Shown in pieces: positions 1 through 7,828 of a DNA stretch of 9,947 nt. Source of the stretch: an uncultured Eubacteriales bacterium (GTDB taxonomy: Bacteria; Bacillota; Clostridia; Christensenellales; Aristaeellaceae); contig CADBNX010000323.1 in NCBI GenBank assembly GCA_902796115.1, positions 1 to 9,947 on the forward strand. The letters are read 5' to 3'. Made by a program: the position numbers and the translations under genes. A model generated the notes under the pieces. That model was not told where the DNA came from. It saw only the letters and a program-made list of their open reading frames with translations, and did no database searches. Positions within the stretch are counted from its first letter, which is position 1. Each line of letters opens with the position of its first letter.

Positions 1-647
1 AGCTGCTCCACCTTTTCGGGCGTGTAGGGCATTCTGACATCGCGTTCAAAATACCGCCACGCGAAATCCATCAGGTCATGATAGCTTTCCCGGATCTCCT
101 TCGCGCGCGTCACATAAATGATCGCGGAAAACTCGCTCTGCGGCTCCATGCTGCCGTGGTACGGCGGCATCCAGCAGCGCTTGAAGAGCACCTTCGGGGT
201 CTCCGTTTCCGGCCAGATCAGCGCCTGGCAGGCCTTCCCGTCCTCCTCCCAGATGCTGCCGCTCATGCCGCCCTTTTCCTCGCCGAACAGGCTCACGGCC
301 CATTTCTCCGATTCCGCGTACGTGCAGGCCGGGATGGCCACCCGGTGCCAGGCGTACACCCAGGGCTCCCCGTCGGATCCGAATCCGGAATACTGGGCGC
401 CGCTGCCCCAGCCGTTGCCGTTGTAGTTCACGCTGGGCACCTGCCAGTAGCGCAGGGGATCGGCGGAGCGCAGGGTCATTCTCATTTCGTCCTTCGGCTT
501 TTTCGCTTTCCGCACCCAGCGGAACGCGCCCTCGCCGATCTCCTCAAAGCTGTCCTCACAGCCGGTCATTGCGTCGATCACGGCGACTGCCTGATCCTCA
601 CCGTACAGCACGTACTGCTTCTTTTCCTTCTTCCACGCGAACTTCAT
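1..647 (-). CDS. Six-hairpin-like protein, paralogue of the 2170-4020 product (N-terminal part, cut by window edge)
   Basis: The first 215 residues are visible, reading from the ATG at 647-645; the 3' end lies outside the window. AAGGAG with a short A-rich spacer precedes this ATG. The visible part aligns without gaps to the N-terminus of the protein encoded at 2170-4020, with more than half of the residues identical, including VNYNGNGWGSGAQY, EMRMTLR, FGEE-GGMS and KRCW. The N-terminal ~190 residues look like a beta-rich domain, and the helical barrel seen in the paralogue would start at about residue 195 (DFAWRYFERDV). There is no signal peptide, so it should be cytoplasmic. It follows the GH43-like gene after 42 nt, so it is probably the last visible member of the same transcript. 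Its activity is unknown; a carbohydrate-active role is inferred from the context and the paralogue. Confidence 0.85.
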   Translation of the reverse strand, partial: MKFAWKKEKKQYVLYGEDQAVAVIDAMTGCEDSFEEIGEGAFRWVRKAKKPKDEMRMTLRSADPLRYWQVPSVNYNGNGWGSGAQYSGFGSDGEPWVYAWHRVAIPACTYAESEKWAVSLFGEEKGGMSGSIWEEDGKACQALIWPETETPKVLFKRCWMPPYHGSMEPQSEFSAIIYVTRAKEIRESYHDLMDFAWRYFERDVRMPYTPEKVEQ

Positions 648-689
648 TTTTCTTCTCCTTCTTCAATCGTTTTTTTCATTCTGTCGTTT

Positions 690-2156
690 TCAGCATTTCT
701 TTTCCGAAAGCCCGAAGGGGATCGGCTGCGGGGTCACCGTGGGCCCCCAAACGGTCAGGATATCCGGGCCGCCTTCCGGATCGGGCACGAATTTCATCCG
801 GTCCAGGCAGGTCATGCGCGGCTCCACGTCCGTCGGGGATACGTGCCGGTGATAGCCCAGGTAAACCTCGCTCCGGTCCGCGTTGTAAATCACGATACCG
901 TCCCCGGTTCCGTCCGCCATGAAGTGGTGATGCAGGATCGGGTTGTTCTTCTGCCGCACATAGGGTCCGAAGATGTTTTCCGCCACCGCGCAGCTCTCTC
1001 CGTAATGGCCCAGGTAATGCCCGTCCGCGTAGATCATGTAATACCATCTGCCGTGCCGGATGAATACGCCGCCCTCCACGATGCGGCCGTATTCGTCCGT
1101 TTCGTAATCCGCCTCGGGTGTGAGGATCTTCACGGCCTGCTCGCTTTCCGCCTCGGCGGCGCCGTCCTTCAGATGCACCTTCTGCAGCCAGATCAGGTTG
1201 CCGCGGTCAAACCGCACCAGGGAAAGATACACCGTACCGTCCGTATCCACGAAGGGCATGCCGCCGATCTCCTTCACATTCCGGTGAATGGGTTCGCGGC
1301 AGCGCAGCTCGAAGGGGCCTTCCGGGGAACGGGACGAGGCGCAGTAGATGTGAAAGCTCTCGTCTCCCCCGATGCGTCCGCCGGCAAAGAACAGATAGAA
1401 CCATCCGTCCTTTTCCACCACGTTCGGACTCATGCAGAACGCGCCCTTCAGCTTCTCGTCCCGGGAAAAGCACAGCCTGTAGGGGGACCAGTGCACAAGG
1501 TCACGGGAGCTGGTCACCCGGAACACCGCGTTTTCATCTCCCGCGGTGTCCATATCCGCCCGGTCCGAGCCGTTGTACAGATACGCGTCCTCACGGGAAT
1601 TCGGATCATTGGGCACACGGTTGTACAGATAGTAGACACCGTCATGCAGCAGGATATCCGGGTCCGCGCCGATACGCACGGGATTGGTGAAGGTTTCCCC
1701 GGTATAAAACGGCTCCGTCAGCGCTTCGGCCTTCGCTTCCTTCCATTCCGCCGCGCCGCGGCCCGTGTCAAAGCCCACGTTCGGCGCGTCCAGCACGATC
1801 GGAAATTCAAAGAGCGGCCACGGATCGGGATCGAGCGGGTTCACGTCGAAATAAGCACGGAGCACCTGCCCGTCGTATTCGGCCCGCATCGGATATTCCG
1901 TATCTTTTCCGAACGTCAGCCGGCGCATGCCGCGGTCCAGCCATACCGCGCCGTTCTTCAGCTCCAGAAAATGCGCTTCCTGCCTGTGCACATCCGCGAA
2001 CATCGCCCAGCCGTGCTTTCCGTCCATACCGAAGCACAGCCCGGCCCAGCCGGGCCGATAAAAGGTCACCCCGCAGGAAAACCGGAATTTTGCCGGCACT
2101 TCCCTCATTTCCTGGCCCGCATCGTTCGCGATAGCCTGCATAAACTGAATACCCAT
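690..2156 (-). CDS. GH43-like glycoside hydrolase with N-terminal beta-sandwich domain
   Basis: The product has 488 residues. Residues 1-150 look like a beta-rich accessory domain, and about 155-475 read as a five-bladed GH43-type propeller. GADPDI (D165) fits the catalytic base and IVEGGVF followed by WYYMIYA (E361) fits the catalytic acid. FVDTDGTVYL (302-311) is the usual third-motif region, but the Asp expected just before it (IDG- or IDP-type) reads as Gly (I297-G298-G299). Family members are exo- or endo-acting on arabinan, xylan or galactan side chains; the substrate cannot be read from the sequence. There is no signal peptide, so it probably acts in the cytoplasm on imported oligosaccharide. 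GGAGGAG overlaps the stop codon of the upstream gene (TAGGAGGAG) 7 nt before the ATG, with only 13 nt between the genes. This indicates translational coupling. Confidence 0.85.
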   Translation of the reverse strand: MGIQFMQAIANDAGQEMREVPAKFRFSCGVTFYRPGWAGLCFGMDGKHGWAMFADVHRQEAHFLELKNGAVWLDRGMRRLTFGKDTEYPMRAEYDGQVLRAYFDVNPLDPDPWPLFEFPIVLDAPNVGFDTGRGAAEWKEAKAEALTEPFYTGETFTNPVRIGADPDILLHDGVYYLYNRVPNDPNSREDAYLYNGSDRADMDTAGDENAVFRVTSSRDLVHWSPYRLCFSRDEKLKGAFCMSPNVVEKDGWFYLFFAGGRIGGDESFHIYCASSRSPEGPFELRCREPIHRNVKEIGGMPFVDTDGTVYLSLVRFDRGNLIWLQKVHLKDGAAEAESEQAVKILTPEADYETDEYGRIVEGGVFIRHGRWYYMIYADGHYLGHYGESCAVAENIFGPYVRQKNNPILHHHFMADGTGDGIVIYNADRSEVYLGYHRHVSPTDVEPRMTCLDRMKFVPDPEGGPDILTVWGPTVTPQPIPFGLSEKKC

Positions 2157-2169
2157 CTTTACGCTCCTC

Positions 2170-4020
2170 CTAACGCAGCCGGTCCCAGTTTTCGATCATA
2201 TCCAGCGCCACCTGCCGGAACGCGCCGGGCCAGTTGACAAAGTTCCCGCTGGTCACAAAGAACCGCTTATCCGTACGGCCCCAGTGGGTCTGCCGGCAGC
2301 TTTCATCCTGAAAGCCGGTCGGACGGATGCGCCCGTCGATCACCATGGTCCCGTCGGAAATGCGCTCGATGCCGTTGTACCACATGGCGCGCGCCATCTG
2401 CTCCCAGCGCTTCTCCCCGGTCAGATCCGCCAGGCGCAGGAACTCCGGCACATAGTATACCGCGTAGGGATCCAGCGCGTTGTGCGCGGCGGATACGGAA
2501 GTGCCGCCGTAGCTGTCGTAGCCGATCTGCCTGAGCACGCTGCCTTCCGGGAAGGATATGGAATGCATGAACAGCCAGGTGTTCAGATACCAGGCGATAT
2601 CCTGCGCCTCCGCCAGGTACCGCGCCTCGCCCGTCATGTCGTAAAGCCGCACGGCCGCGCGCAGCAGGGGCGCCGCGCTCTCTTTGTCGATGCAGAAGCT
2701 GTCCAGCGCGCCCGCGGTCGTAAAGCCGTTTTTGTCAAACTCGCCCTGATAGAAATCATAGGCGCGTTTCGCGCAGGTCAGATACTTTTCGTCCCCGGTC
2801 AGCTCCCACGCGTCAAACAGCGGCAGGATCATGAACGCGCCGACCGAGCCGTGGGGCGAATCGACGCTGCCGTCGATGAAATAGGATTTGGCGAATTCCC
2901 CGTTCTCCTTCCGGGCGCGGCACGCGAAATCGCAAAGGTCCATCGCCATGTCCCGGTATTCCGGGCGCGGCACCCCGGCCTGTTCCGCGAGTTTTGCGGC
3001 CTTGAACAGATACACGGCGCCGGTGCCCAGGTTGCAGGCGTCGATCTGCAGCGGGATATTGCCGTTGTTCACCGAATCCAGATGTTCCGGCGGCGCGATC
3101 AGGGATACGTAGAACAGGCCGTTGTCCAGCCTTGCGTATTTCACCCAGGTATCCAGCGCGCTGATCGCCTTGTCCCGCAGGTCCTCTTCCCCGGTTTTCA
3201 GGTACTCCCGCAGCAGCGTGCAGGAAAGGGACGCGTTCTGGCCCACCCAGCCGATCTCAAAGGCCTGGCTCCGCGTATACATGCATACGGTCTCATCCCA
3301 GCAGAACGCGCTGGAATAGCCCACCAGACCGTCCGGCTTCCTGTACCACTTGGTGCGGAAGAACACGGTATCCAGTTTCACGACGTCTTCGGGCTGCCGG
3401 GGCATTTTCACCTCGCGCGCAAAATAATCCCACGCGAAAGCGAGCAGCTTCTGATAGGATTTCCGGGGACGAAACGCCCGCGTCACGAAGATGATGCCCG
3501 TAAACGTGTCCTGCGGCGCCATCTCCTCCCGCCAGGCAGGCAGCCAGCAGCGCTTCGACAGGGTCTTGGGCCCTTCCTGAACCGGCCAGATGAGGTTCTG
3601 CACCGCACATCCGTCTTCCCGCGTAATGGAACAGCTCATGCCGCCCGTTTCCTCTCCGAACAGCCCGGCCGCCCATTTTTCCCCTTCGGCGAAGGTGCAG
3701 GCCGGAATGCTGGTACGGTGCCAGGCCCAGGTCCAGGGCTCTCCGCCGCAGTCAAAGCCCGTATACTGCGCGCCGCTGCCCCAGCCGTTGCCGTTGTAGT
3801 TGACACCCGGCACCAGCCACCAGGTGAGGGGCTGCGCCTGACGCAGCGTCATGCGCATTTCGGATACCGGCTTTTCCGTTTTCCGGGTCCATTTCCACGC
3901 GCCGGGCGCAAGGGAGACAAAGCTGTCCGTGCACGCCGCCTGTGCGGGCACGCGCAGGATCTCTTCCTCCCCTTCGCAGAGGCTGTATCCGTTTTCATCC
4001 TTCCGCCAGAGTAACGCCAT
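2170..4020 (-). CDS. Putative (alpha/alpha)6-barrel carbohydrate-active protein of unknown specificity
   Basis: The product has 616 residues from the ATG at 4020-4018, which has AAGGAGG 6 nt upstream. The frame stays open to 4167 but that extension has no such site and crosses the terminator hairpin. Residues 1-190 form a beta-rich N-terminal domain with VNYNGNGWGSGAQY. From about 195 to 600 there are repeated helix pairs of the type LTGDEKYLTCAKRAYDF, MTGEARYLAEAQDIAWYL and LTGEKRWEQMARAMW, the pattern of six-hairpin glycosidase folds. Conserved-looking polar sites include FCWDETVCMY and THWGRTDKRF, but I cannot name the catalytic residues or the family. No signal peptide is seen, so it should be cytoplasmic. 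It lies 147 nt after the binding-protein gene and 13 nt before the GH43-like gene. A role in breaking down the imported sugar is inferred. A paralogue begins at 647. Confidence 0.85.
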   Translation of the reverse strand: MALLWRKDENGYSLCEGEEEILRVPAQAACTDSFVSLAPGAWKWTRKTEKPVSEMRMTLRQAQPLTWWLVPGVNYNGNGWGSGAQYTGFDCGGEPWTWAWHRTSIPACTFAEGEKWAAGLFGEETGGMSCSITREDGCAVQNLIWPVQEGPKTLSKRCWLPAWREEMAPQDTFTGIIFVTRAFRPRKSYQKLLAFAWDYFAREVKMPRQPEDVVKLDTVFFRTKWYRKPDGLVGYSSAFCWDETVCMYTRSQAFEIGWVGQNASLSCTLLREYLKTGEEDLRDKAISALDTWVKYARLDNGLFYVSLIAPPEHLDSVNNGNIPLQIDACNLGTGAVYLFKAAKLAEQAGVPRPEYRDMAMDLCDFACRARKENGEFAKSYFIDGSVDSPHGSVGAFMILPLFDAWELTGDEKYLTCAKRAYDFYQGEFDKNGFTTAGALDSFCIDKESAAPLLRAAVRLYDMTGEARYLAEAQDIAWYLNTWLFMHSISFPEGSVLRQIGYDSYGGTSVSAAHNALDPYAVYYVPEFLRLADLTGEKRWEQMARAMWYNGIERISDGTMVIDGRIRPTGFQDESCRQTHWGRTDKRFFVTSGNFVNWPGAFRQVALDMIENWDRLR

Positions 4021-4072
4021 GTGAGACCTCCTTGATTTCCGCTGAGTTCCATGTATCGCGGTTCTTCTGAAA

Positions 4073-4104
4073 AGCCGCCCGCCCGTTTGCCCGGACGGGC
4101 GGCT
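4073..4104 (-). terminator. Intergenic hairpin after the binding-protein gene (terminator or attenuator)
   Basis: On the minus strand a perfect 9-bp stem, AGCCGCCCG paired with CGGGCGGCT, encloses a 14-nt loop. It is followed by a short T run (CTTTTC). It starts 63 nt beyond the stop codon of the solute-binding protein and ends about 50 nt before the next start. The short T run suggests partial termination, which would give more transporter than enzyme mRNA; it may also serve as an mRNA-stabilising 3' hairpin. Confidence 0.65.
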
Positions 4105-4167
4105 GCCTTGTTTTCGATGGTTCAGCTCATCCCGGCGTTCTGTTGCCGTTCGGCTGAAACGATGCAC

Positions 4168-5784
4168 TTATTTCGCGTTGAAGCGATCCACCGCATCCTG
4201 CGTGATCTCGATGGCACGGTCGATATTCAGGTTCTTCAGTTCGGCCAGATACGCGTCATAGTTATCGAGGGATTCCGCGCCGGTGATGAACTTGTACATC
4301 ATTTCCTTGGCGTAGGTATTGATCTGCGCCATGATGTCCGTCCGCTCGGCCGCTTCTTCCGCCGTCAGGTTGATCGGGGGCAGCTGCAGGAAGTTCTGCT
4401 CATGATCGATATCGCCTGCCCACATGGTGCGGATTTCGTAGGAAGCCTTATCGGAAGCGACAGCCGGAGAAGCGATCGCGTCCGGATAGCAGTACTTCGC
4501 GCCGAAGTGGATCTTCAGGGCGTAGGATACGTTGGACATGGTCATGCCCTGCGGGTTGTTGGTCATCAGCTCGGTGAATACCGGCAGGCCTTCGTCGCCC
4601 CAGTTCCAGGCTTCGCCTTCGATGCCCCAGTTGAAGATCAGGGAGCCTTCATAGCAGTAGCCGTAGTTCAGATACTGCACCGCGACTTCCACGTTCTTGC
4701 AGGCGGTCGTTACCACGCTTACCCACTCGCCGCCGTCGCCGATGCGGTTGTTGGCCAGGTTGCTTCCCAGGATGCTGTCCGCTTCCTTGCGCATGTAGGG
4801 CAGGTTGGTCAGCTGGAAGTAGCTGTTTTCGTCCAGCTTCTTGATGCGGCTCCAGGTGGCGTCTACGCTGTCCGCGATGGTGCCGATCTTGCCGCCGTCA
4901 AACATGGCCTGCGCTTCGGTCAGGGTGAGGGACATGAAGTCCTTGCTCAGGTAGCCCTTGCTGTACCACTTGTTCATCAGCTCCAGCCAGTCCTTGTAGC
5001 CTTCCGCCTGGCTCCAGTGGTTCACCTTGCCGGTCGCCTGATCCAGATAGAACGTGTAGATGAAATCGAACGCGCCCATGGTCAGGTTCATGGTCTGCTC
5101 GGCCGCACCGTTGATATCAAAGTATACGGGAGCGACGTCGGGCTTGTTGGCCAGGATCCAGTCAAAGAACGCTTCGTATTCGTCGATGGTCTTGGGTTCC
5201 TTCATGCCGGCTTCGTCCAGCCAGTCCTTGTTGGTGTTGAAGCGGTTGTAGGGCATCTTCTCAGCGTAGGTCATCTTGAACATGCCGAGGTATTTGCCGT
5301 CATGGGTCGCCTGCTTGCGGCACATTTCATCGCTGTCCACGATTTCCTTGTACTGGGGCGCATACTGCTCCAGATAGGGGGTCAGATCAATGATGATGCC
5401 GTCGTCGTACATGGCCTGCAGGCCGCCGGTGTACCAGCTCTGGTTGTTCATCAGGATCATGTCCGGGATTTTGCCCGAGGCGAGCATGGTCAGGAACTGC
5501 TCCGTGGTGTTGCCCGCGGCGGGATGGATGAATTCGATATCCACGCCCGTGTTCTTCTGAATGGCCTGATAGGCGGGGTTCTCGTCATAGGAAGAAATGA
5601 AGTTCGCCGCGCCGGCGTTGATGACCATCCAGTAGGTCAGCGTTCCGCCGTTCTCGATGGGGTACTGTCCCGGGTTTTCAGCCGGGGGAACATAGTAGCC
5701 TGCGAATTTTTCCGCATCCGCAAGCGCCAGGACGGTGCCGGACATCATGGCCAGCATCAAGAGGATTGCCAGGAACTTTTTCAT
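4168..5784 (-). CDS. Extracellular sugar-binding protein of an ABC importer (LplA/YtcQ-like)
   Basis: The product has 538 residues and resembles family 1 solute-binding proteins that feed oligosaccharides to LplB/LplC-type permeases. The N-terminus is a Sec signal peptide: KK, a hydrophobic stretch (residues 4-20), then ALA followed by DAEKF, so cleavage is likely near residue 22. There is no Cys in or just after the hydrophobic stretch, so the usual lipobox is missing. The mature part is rich in aromatic and acidic residues, as expected of a sugar-binding cleft. AAAGGAG lies 7 nt before the ATG. The gene lies 72 nt after the second permease gene and is followed by a strong hairpin. The ligand is unknown; the neighbouring GH43-like enzyme suggests a plant cell wall oligosaccharide. 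Confidence 0.92.
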   Translation of the reverse strand: MKKFLAILLMLAMMSGTVLALADAEKFAGYYVPPAENPGQYPIENGGTLTYWMVINAGAANFISSYDENPAYQAIQKNTGVDIEFIHPAAGNTTEQFLTMLASGKIPDMILMNNQSWYTGGLQAMYDDGIIIDLTPYLEQYAPQYKEIVDSDEMCRKQATHDGKYLGMFKMTYAEKMPYNRFNTNKDWLDEAGMKEPKTIDEYEAFFDWILANKPDVAPVYFDINGAAEQTMNLTMGAFDFIYTFYLDQATGKVNHWSQAEGYKDWLELMNKWYSKGYLSKDFMSLTLTEAQAMFDGGKIGTIADSVDATWSRIKKLDENSYFQLTNLPYMRKEADSILGSNLANNRIGDGGEWVSVVTTACKNVEVAVQYLNYGYCYEGSLIFNWGIEGEAWNWGDEGLPVFTELMTNNPQGMTMSNVSYALKIHFGAKYCYPDAIASPAVASDKASYEIRTMWAGDIDHEQNFLQLPPINLTAEEAAERTDIMAQINTYAKEMMYKFITGAESLDNYDAYLAELKNLNIDRAIEITQDAVDRFNAK

Positions 5785-5856
5785 AGGTCTTCTCCTTTCT
5801 TATTATAAGGGCTGTCATGCAGCGCCTTATGATCATGTGAGATACCGGCGCGGCGG

Positions 5857-6747
5857 CTACTCCTTCACGGAGCCTACCATGACGCCGGTCACGAAGTACT
5901 TCTGCACAAAGGGATAAATCACCAGGATCGGCACCGTCGATACGATGATCGTGCAGAATTTGAGCAGTTCGTCCAGGAACTGGATCCCGTCGATGGAATT
6001 CGTTTCCCCGTCCGTCACGGAGGAGGAATTGGCGATCAGTATCTCGCGCAGGAACATCTGCAGCGGGAATTTTTTCCGATCCTGCAGGTAAACCAGCGCG
6101 GAATACCAGGCGTTCCAGTGTCCCACCGCGTAGAAGAGGATGACCACCGCGAAGGTCGCTTTGATCAGCGGCAGCGAGATCCGGAAAAGAATGGTAAAGT
6201 CGTTCGCGCCGTCGATCATAGCCGATTCCTCCAGGGAGGGCGGCAGCGCGGCGAACGCGGTGCGCATCACGATCATGTTGTAGGTGCTGATCGCGCCGGG
6301 CAGGATGATGGCCCACCGGGTATCGTACAGGCCCAGATCGCGCACATTCAGGAACGCCGGAATCAGGCCGAAGTCGATATACATGGTGAACACGATGATC
6401 AGGGTGACCGCGCGCTTGAACATCATCTGACGGCGGCTGAGCGCGTAACCGCCCAGGATCGTCAGCGCCATATTGATCACCGTACCCACGATCACGTAAA
6501 ACAGCGTATTCTCATAGCCGATCATGATGTTCTGATTATGGAACACCGTTTTGTAGCCGGCCAGCGAGAAGCCCATCGGGGAGAAGATGAACCCGCGGTA
6601 TCCGATCAGCTTGGAAGGATCGGAAAAGGACGCCATCAGGCAGTGCCACATCGGATAGAGAAACAATACGGTCATCACGGCGAGAAGCAGGATATTCACC
6701 CCGTGAAGCGTTCGCTCTCCAACCGTTTTTCTTTCAACGATCGCCAT
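5857..6747 (-). CDS. Sugar ABC transporter permease (LplC/YtcP-like, MalG type)
   Basis: The 296-residue product is an inner-membrane permease of the binding-protein-dependent type with about six membrane segments, the first at residues 15-35. The EAA loop that contacts the ATPase is at about 172-195, with LEESAMIDGAN followed by ISLPL. The C-terminus ends VTGVMVGSVKE, a pattern common in this permease group. GGAGGTG lies 7 nt before the ATG. It starts 20 nt after the stop codon of the upstream permease gene, so the two are co-transcribed and should form a heterodimeric channel. No ATPase gene is present in the window. Confidence 0.95.
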   Translation of the reverse strand: MAIVERKTVGERTLHGVNILLLAVMTVLFLYPMWHCLMASFSDPSKLIGYRGFIFSPMGFSLAGYKTVFHNQNIMIGYENTLFYVIVGTVINMALTILGGYALSRRQMMFKRAVTLIIVFTMYIDFGLIPAFLNVRDLGLYDTRWAIILPGAISTYNMIVMRTAFAALPPSLEESAMIDGANDFTILFRISLPLIKATFAVVILFYAVGHWNAWYSALVYLQDRKKFPLQMFLREILIANSSSVTDGETNSIDGIQFLDELLKFCTIIVSTVPILVIYPFVQKYFVTGVMVGSVKE

Positions 6748-6767
6748 TCTCTCTCACCTCCCTCATC

Positions 6768-7727
6768 TCACCACAGGCTGTCTTCGGTGAAGCGCCGGAA
6801 CAGCGTATTGACCGACACGAGGATCACGATGCTCACCAGCGTGTTGAACACGCCCACCGCGGCGCCCAGGCTGAAATTGCTGCGCAGGAAGGTGTAGCGG
6901 TACAGATAGGTCGCGATCACGTCGCTCGTTTCGTAAATCGCCGGGTTGTACAGCAGCAGGATCTTTTCATAGCCTACGCTCATCACATGCCCGACGCGCA
7001 TGATGAATTTGACGCTGATGACGGGCACCAGTCCAGGCAGCGTCACATGCAGGATCCGCTGCAGCTTGCTGGCACCGTCGATATACGCCGCCTCATACAG
7101 CTGCGGATCGATCGCCGAAAGCGTGGCCAGGTATATGATGGAGTCCCAGCCGATTTCCTGCCATACGCCGCTCATGATATGGATGGTCCGGTAATACTTC
7201 GGGTCCGACAGCAGGTTGAAGCTTTCCCTGCCCGGATCGAACACAGACAGGATGGAGTTGATGATCCCGTTGGAGGCCAGGAAGTTCCGCAGCAGGCCGC
7301 AGATAACGACCATGGAAATGAAATGCGGCATATAGCTGATCGTCTGCACGACCCGCTTCGCCTTGCTTGATTTCACTTCGTTGATCATCAGCGCCAGGAT
7401 GATCGGCATCGGAAAATGGAATACGATGGAATACAGGCTCAGCAGCAGCGTATTCCGGATCAGCCGCCATGAGTCACGTGAGTTGAAGAAGGTTTCGAAG
7501 TTCTTCCAGCCCACCCATTTGCTGCCGGCAATGCCCTTGAACACCTTGTAATCCTGGAAGGCGATCACCATGTTGGTCATCGGGCGGAATTTGAAAAGAA
7601 TATAAAACGCCAGCACCGGGATCAGCATCAGGTAGACGTATTTGTTGCGCTGAAAATCCTTCGACAGGCGCCTCCCGAAGCTCTGCCGGCGAATCAGCGC
7701 GCCGCCGTCCGCTTTCTTCATCGTCAA
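6768..7727 (-). CDS. Sugar ABC transporter permease (LplB/YteP-like, MalF type)
   Basis: The product has 319 residues from the TTG at 7727-7725, or 317 from the ATG at 7721-7719. GGGGAGG (7739-7745) lies 11 nt before the TTG but 17 nt before the ATG, which favours the TTG. A basic N-terminal stretch is followed by about six membrane segments, the first at about residues 30-47 (YVYLMLIPVLAFYILF). The EAA loop is at about 212-231, with YEAAYIDGASK followed by VTLPGL. It is the first gene of the operon, with a promoter at 7793-7821 and a leader of about 60 nt containing a hairpin next to the ribosome binding site. It should pair with the 5857-6747 permease and the 4168-5784 binding protein to import an oligosaccharide. 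Confidence 0.95.
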   Translation of the reverse strand: MTMKKADGGALIRRQSFGRRLSKDFQRNKYVYLMLIPVLAFYILFKFRPMTNMVIAFQDYKVFKGIAGSKWVGWKNFETFFNSRDSWRLIRNTLLLSLYSIVFHFPMPIILALMINEVKSSKAKRVVQTISYMPHFISMVVICGLLRNFLASNGIINSILSVFDPGRESFNLLSDPKYYRTIHIMSGVWQEIGWDSIIYLATLSAIDPQLYEAAYIDGASKLQRILHVTLPGLVPVISVKFIMRVGHVMSVGYEKILLLYNPAIYETSDVIATYLYRYTFLRSNFSLGAAVGVFNTLVSIVILVSVNTLFRRFTEDSLW

Positions 7728-7738
7728 TCCGTCTTCGC

Positions 7739-7745
7739 CTCCCCG
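7739..7745 (-). promoter_or_regulatory. Ribosome binding site favouring a TTG start for the first permease
   Basis: GGGGAGG on the minus strand lies 11 nt from the TTG at 7727 and 17 nt from the in-frame ATG at 7721. Spacing favours the TTG. The site directly adjoins the leader hairpin at 7745-7776. Confidence 0.6.
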
Positions 7746-7776
7746 GGAAAAAAGAAAGCGATCCGATCTTTTTCCC
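7745..7776 (-). promoter_or_regulatory. Leader hairpin abutting the ribosome binding site
   Basis: In the operon transcript GGGAAAAAGA can pair with TCTTTTTTCCC (ten pairs, one bulged U). The 3' arm runs straight into the GGGGAGG ribosome binding site. The stem could set translation efficiency or stabilise the 5' end. It matches no riboswitch class that I recognise, and the AU-rich stem is only moderately stable. Confidence 0.4.
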
Positions 7777-7792
7777 CGTGTTTTCTGGTCTC

Positions 7793-7821
7793 ATTTTACC
7801 ACTTTCCGGCGGCGCATGCAA
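7793..7821 (-). promoter_or_regulatory. Sigma-70 type promoter of the transporter-hydrolase operon
   Basis: On the minus strand TTGCAT (7816-7821) and TAAAAT (7793-7798) are separated by exactly 17 nt. Transcription would start near 7786, about 60 nt upstream of the first permease gene. It is the only good promoter seen for the leftward operon. Confidence 0.75.
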
Positions 7822-7828
7822 TCGTCCG

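Noticed and set aside
78..2237. Long plus-strand open frame of 719 codons (similar ones at 2284-4014 and 4051-5808)
   Set aside because: They lie antisense to well-supported minus-strand genes. The translations are rich in His, Arg, Val and Gly with no recognisable domain, as expected of shadows in GC-rich sequence.
4021..4167. N-terminal extension of the 2170-4020 gene to 4167
   Set aside because: It would run through the terminator hairpin, lacks a comparable ribosome binding site, and its 49 residues are low-complexity and basic. The ATG at 4020 has AAGGAGG at ideal spacing and aligns with the paralogue's start.
5802..5807. TATAAT on the minus strand just before the binding-protein gene
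   Set aside because: No acceptable -35 hexamer lies 16-18 nt upstream, and a start there would leave a leader of only about 10 nt.
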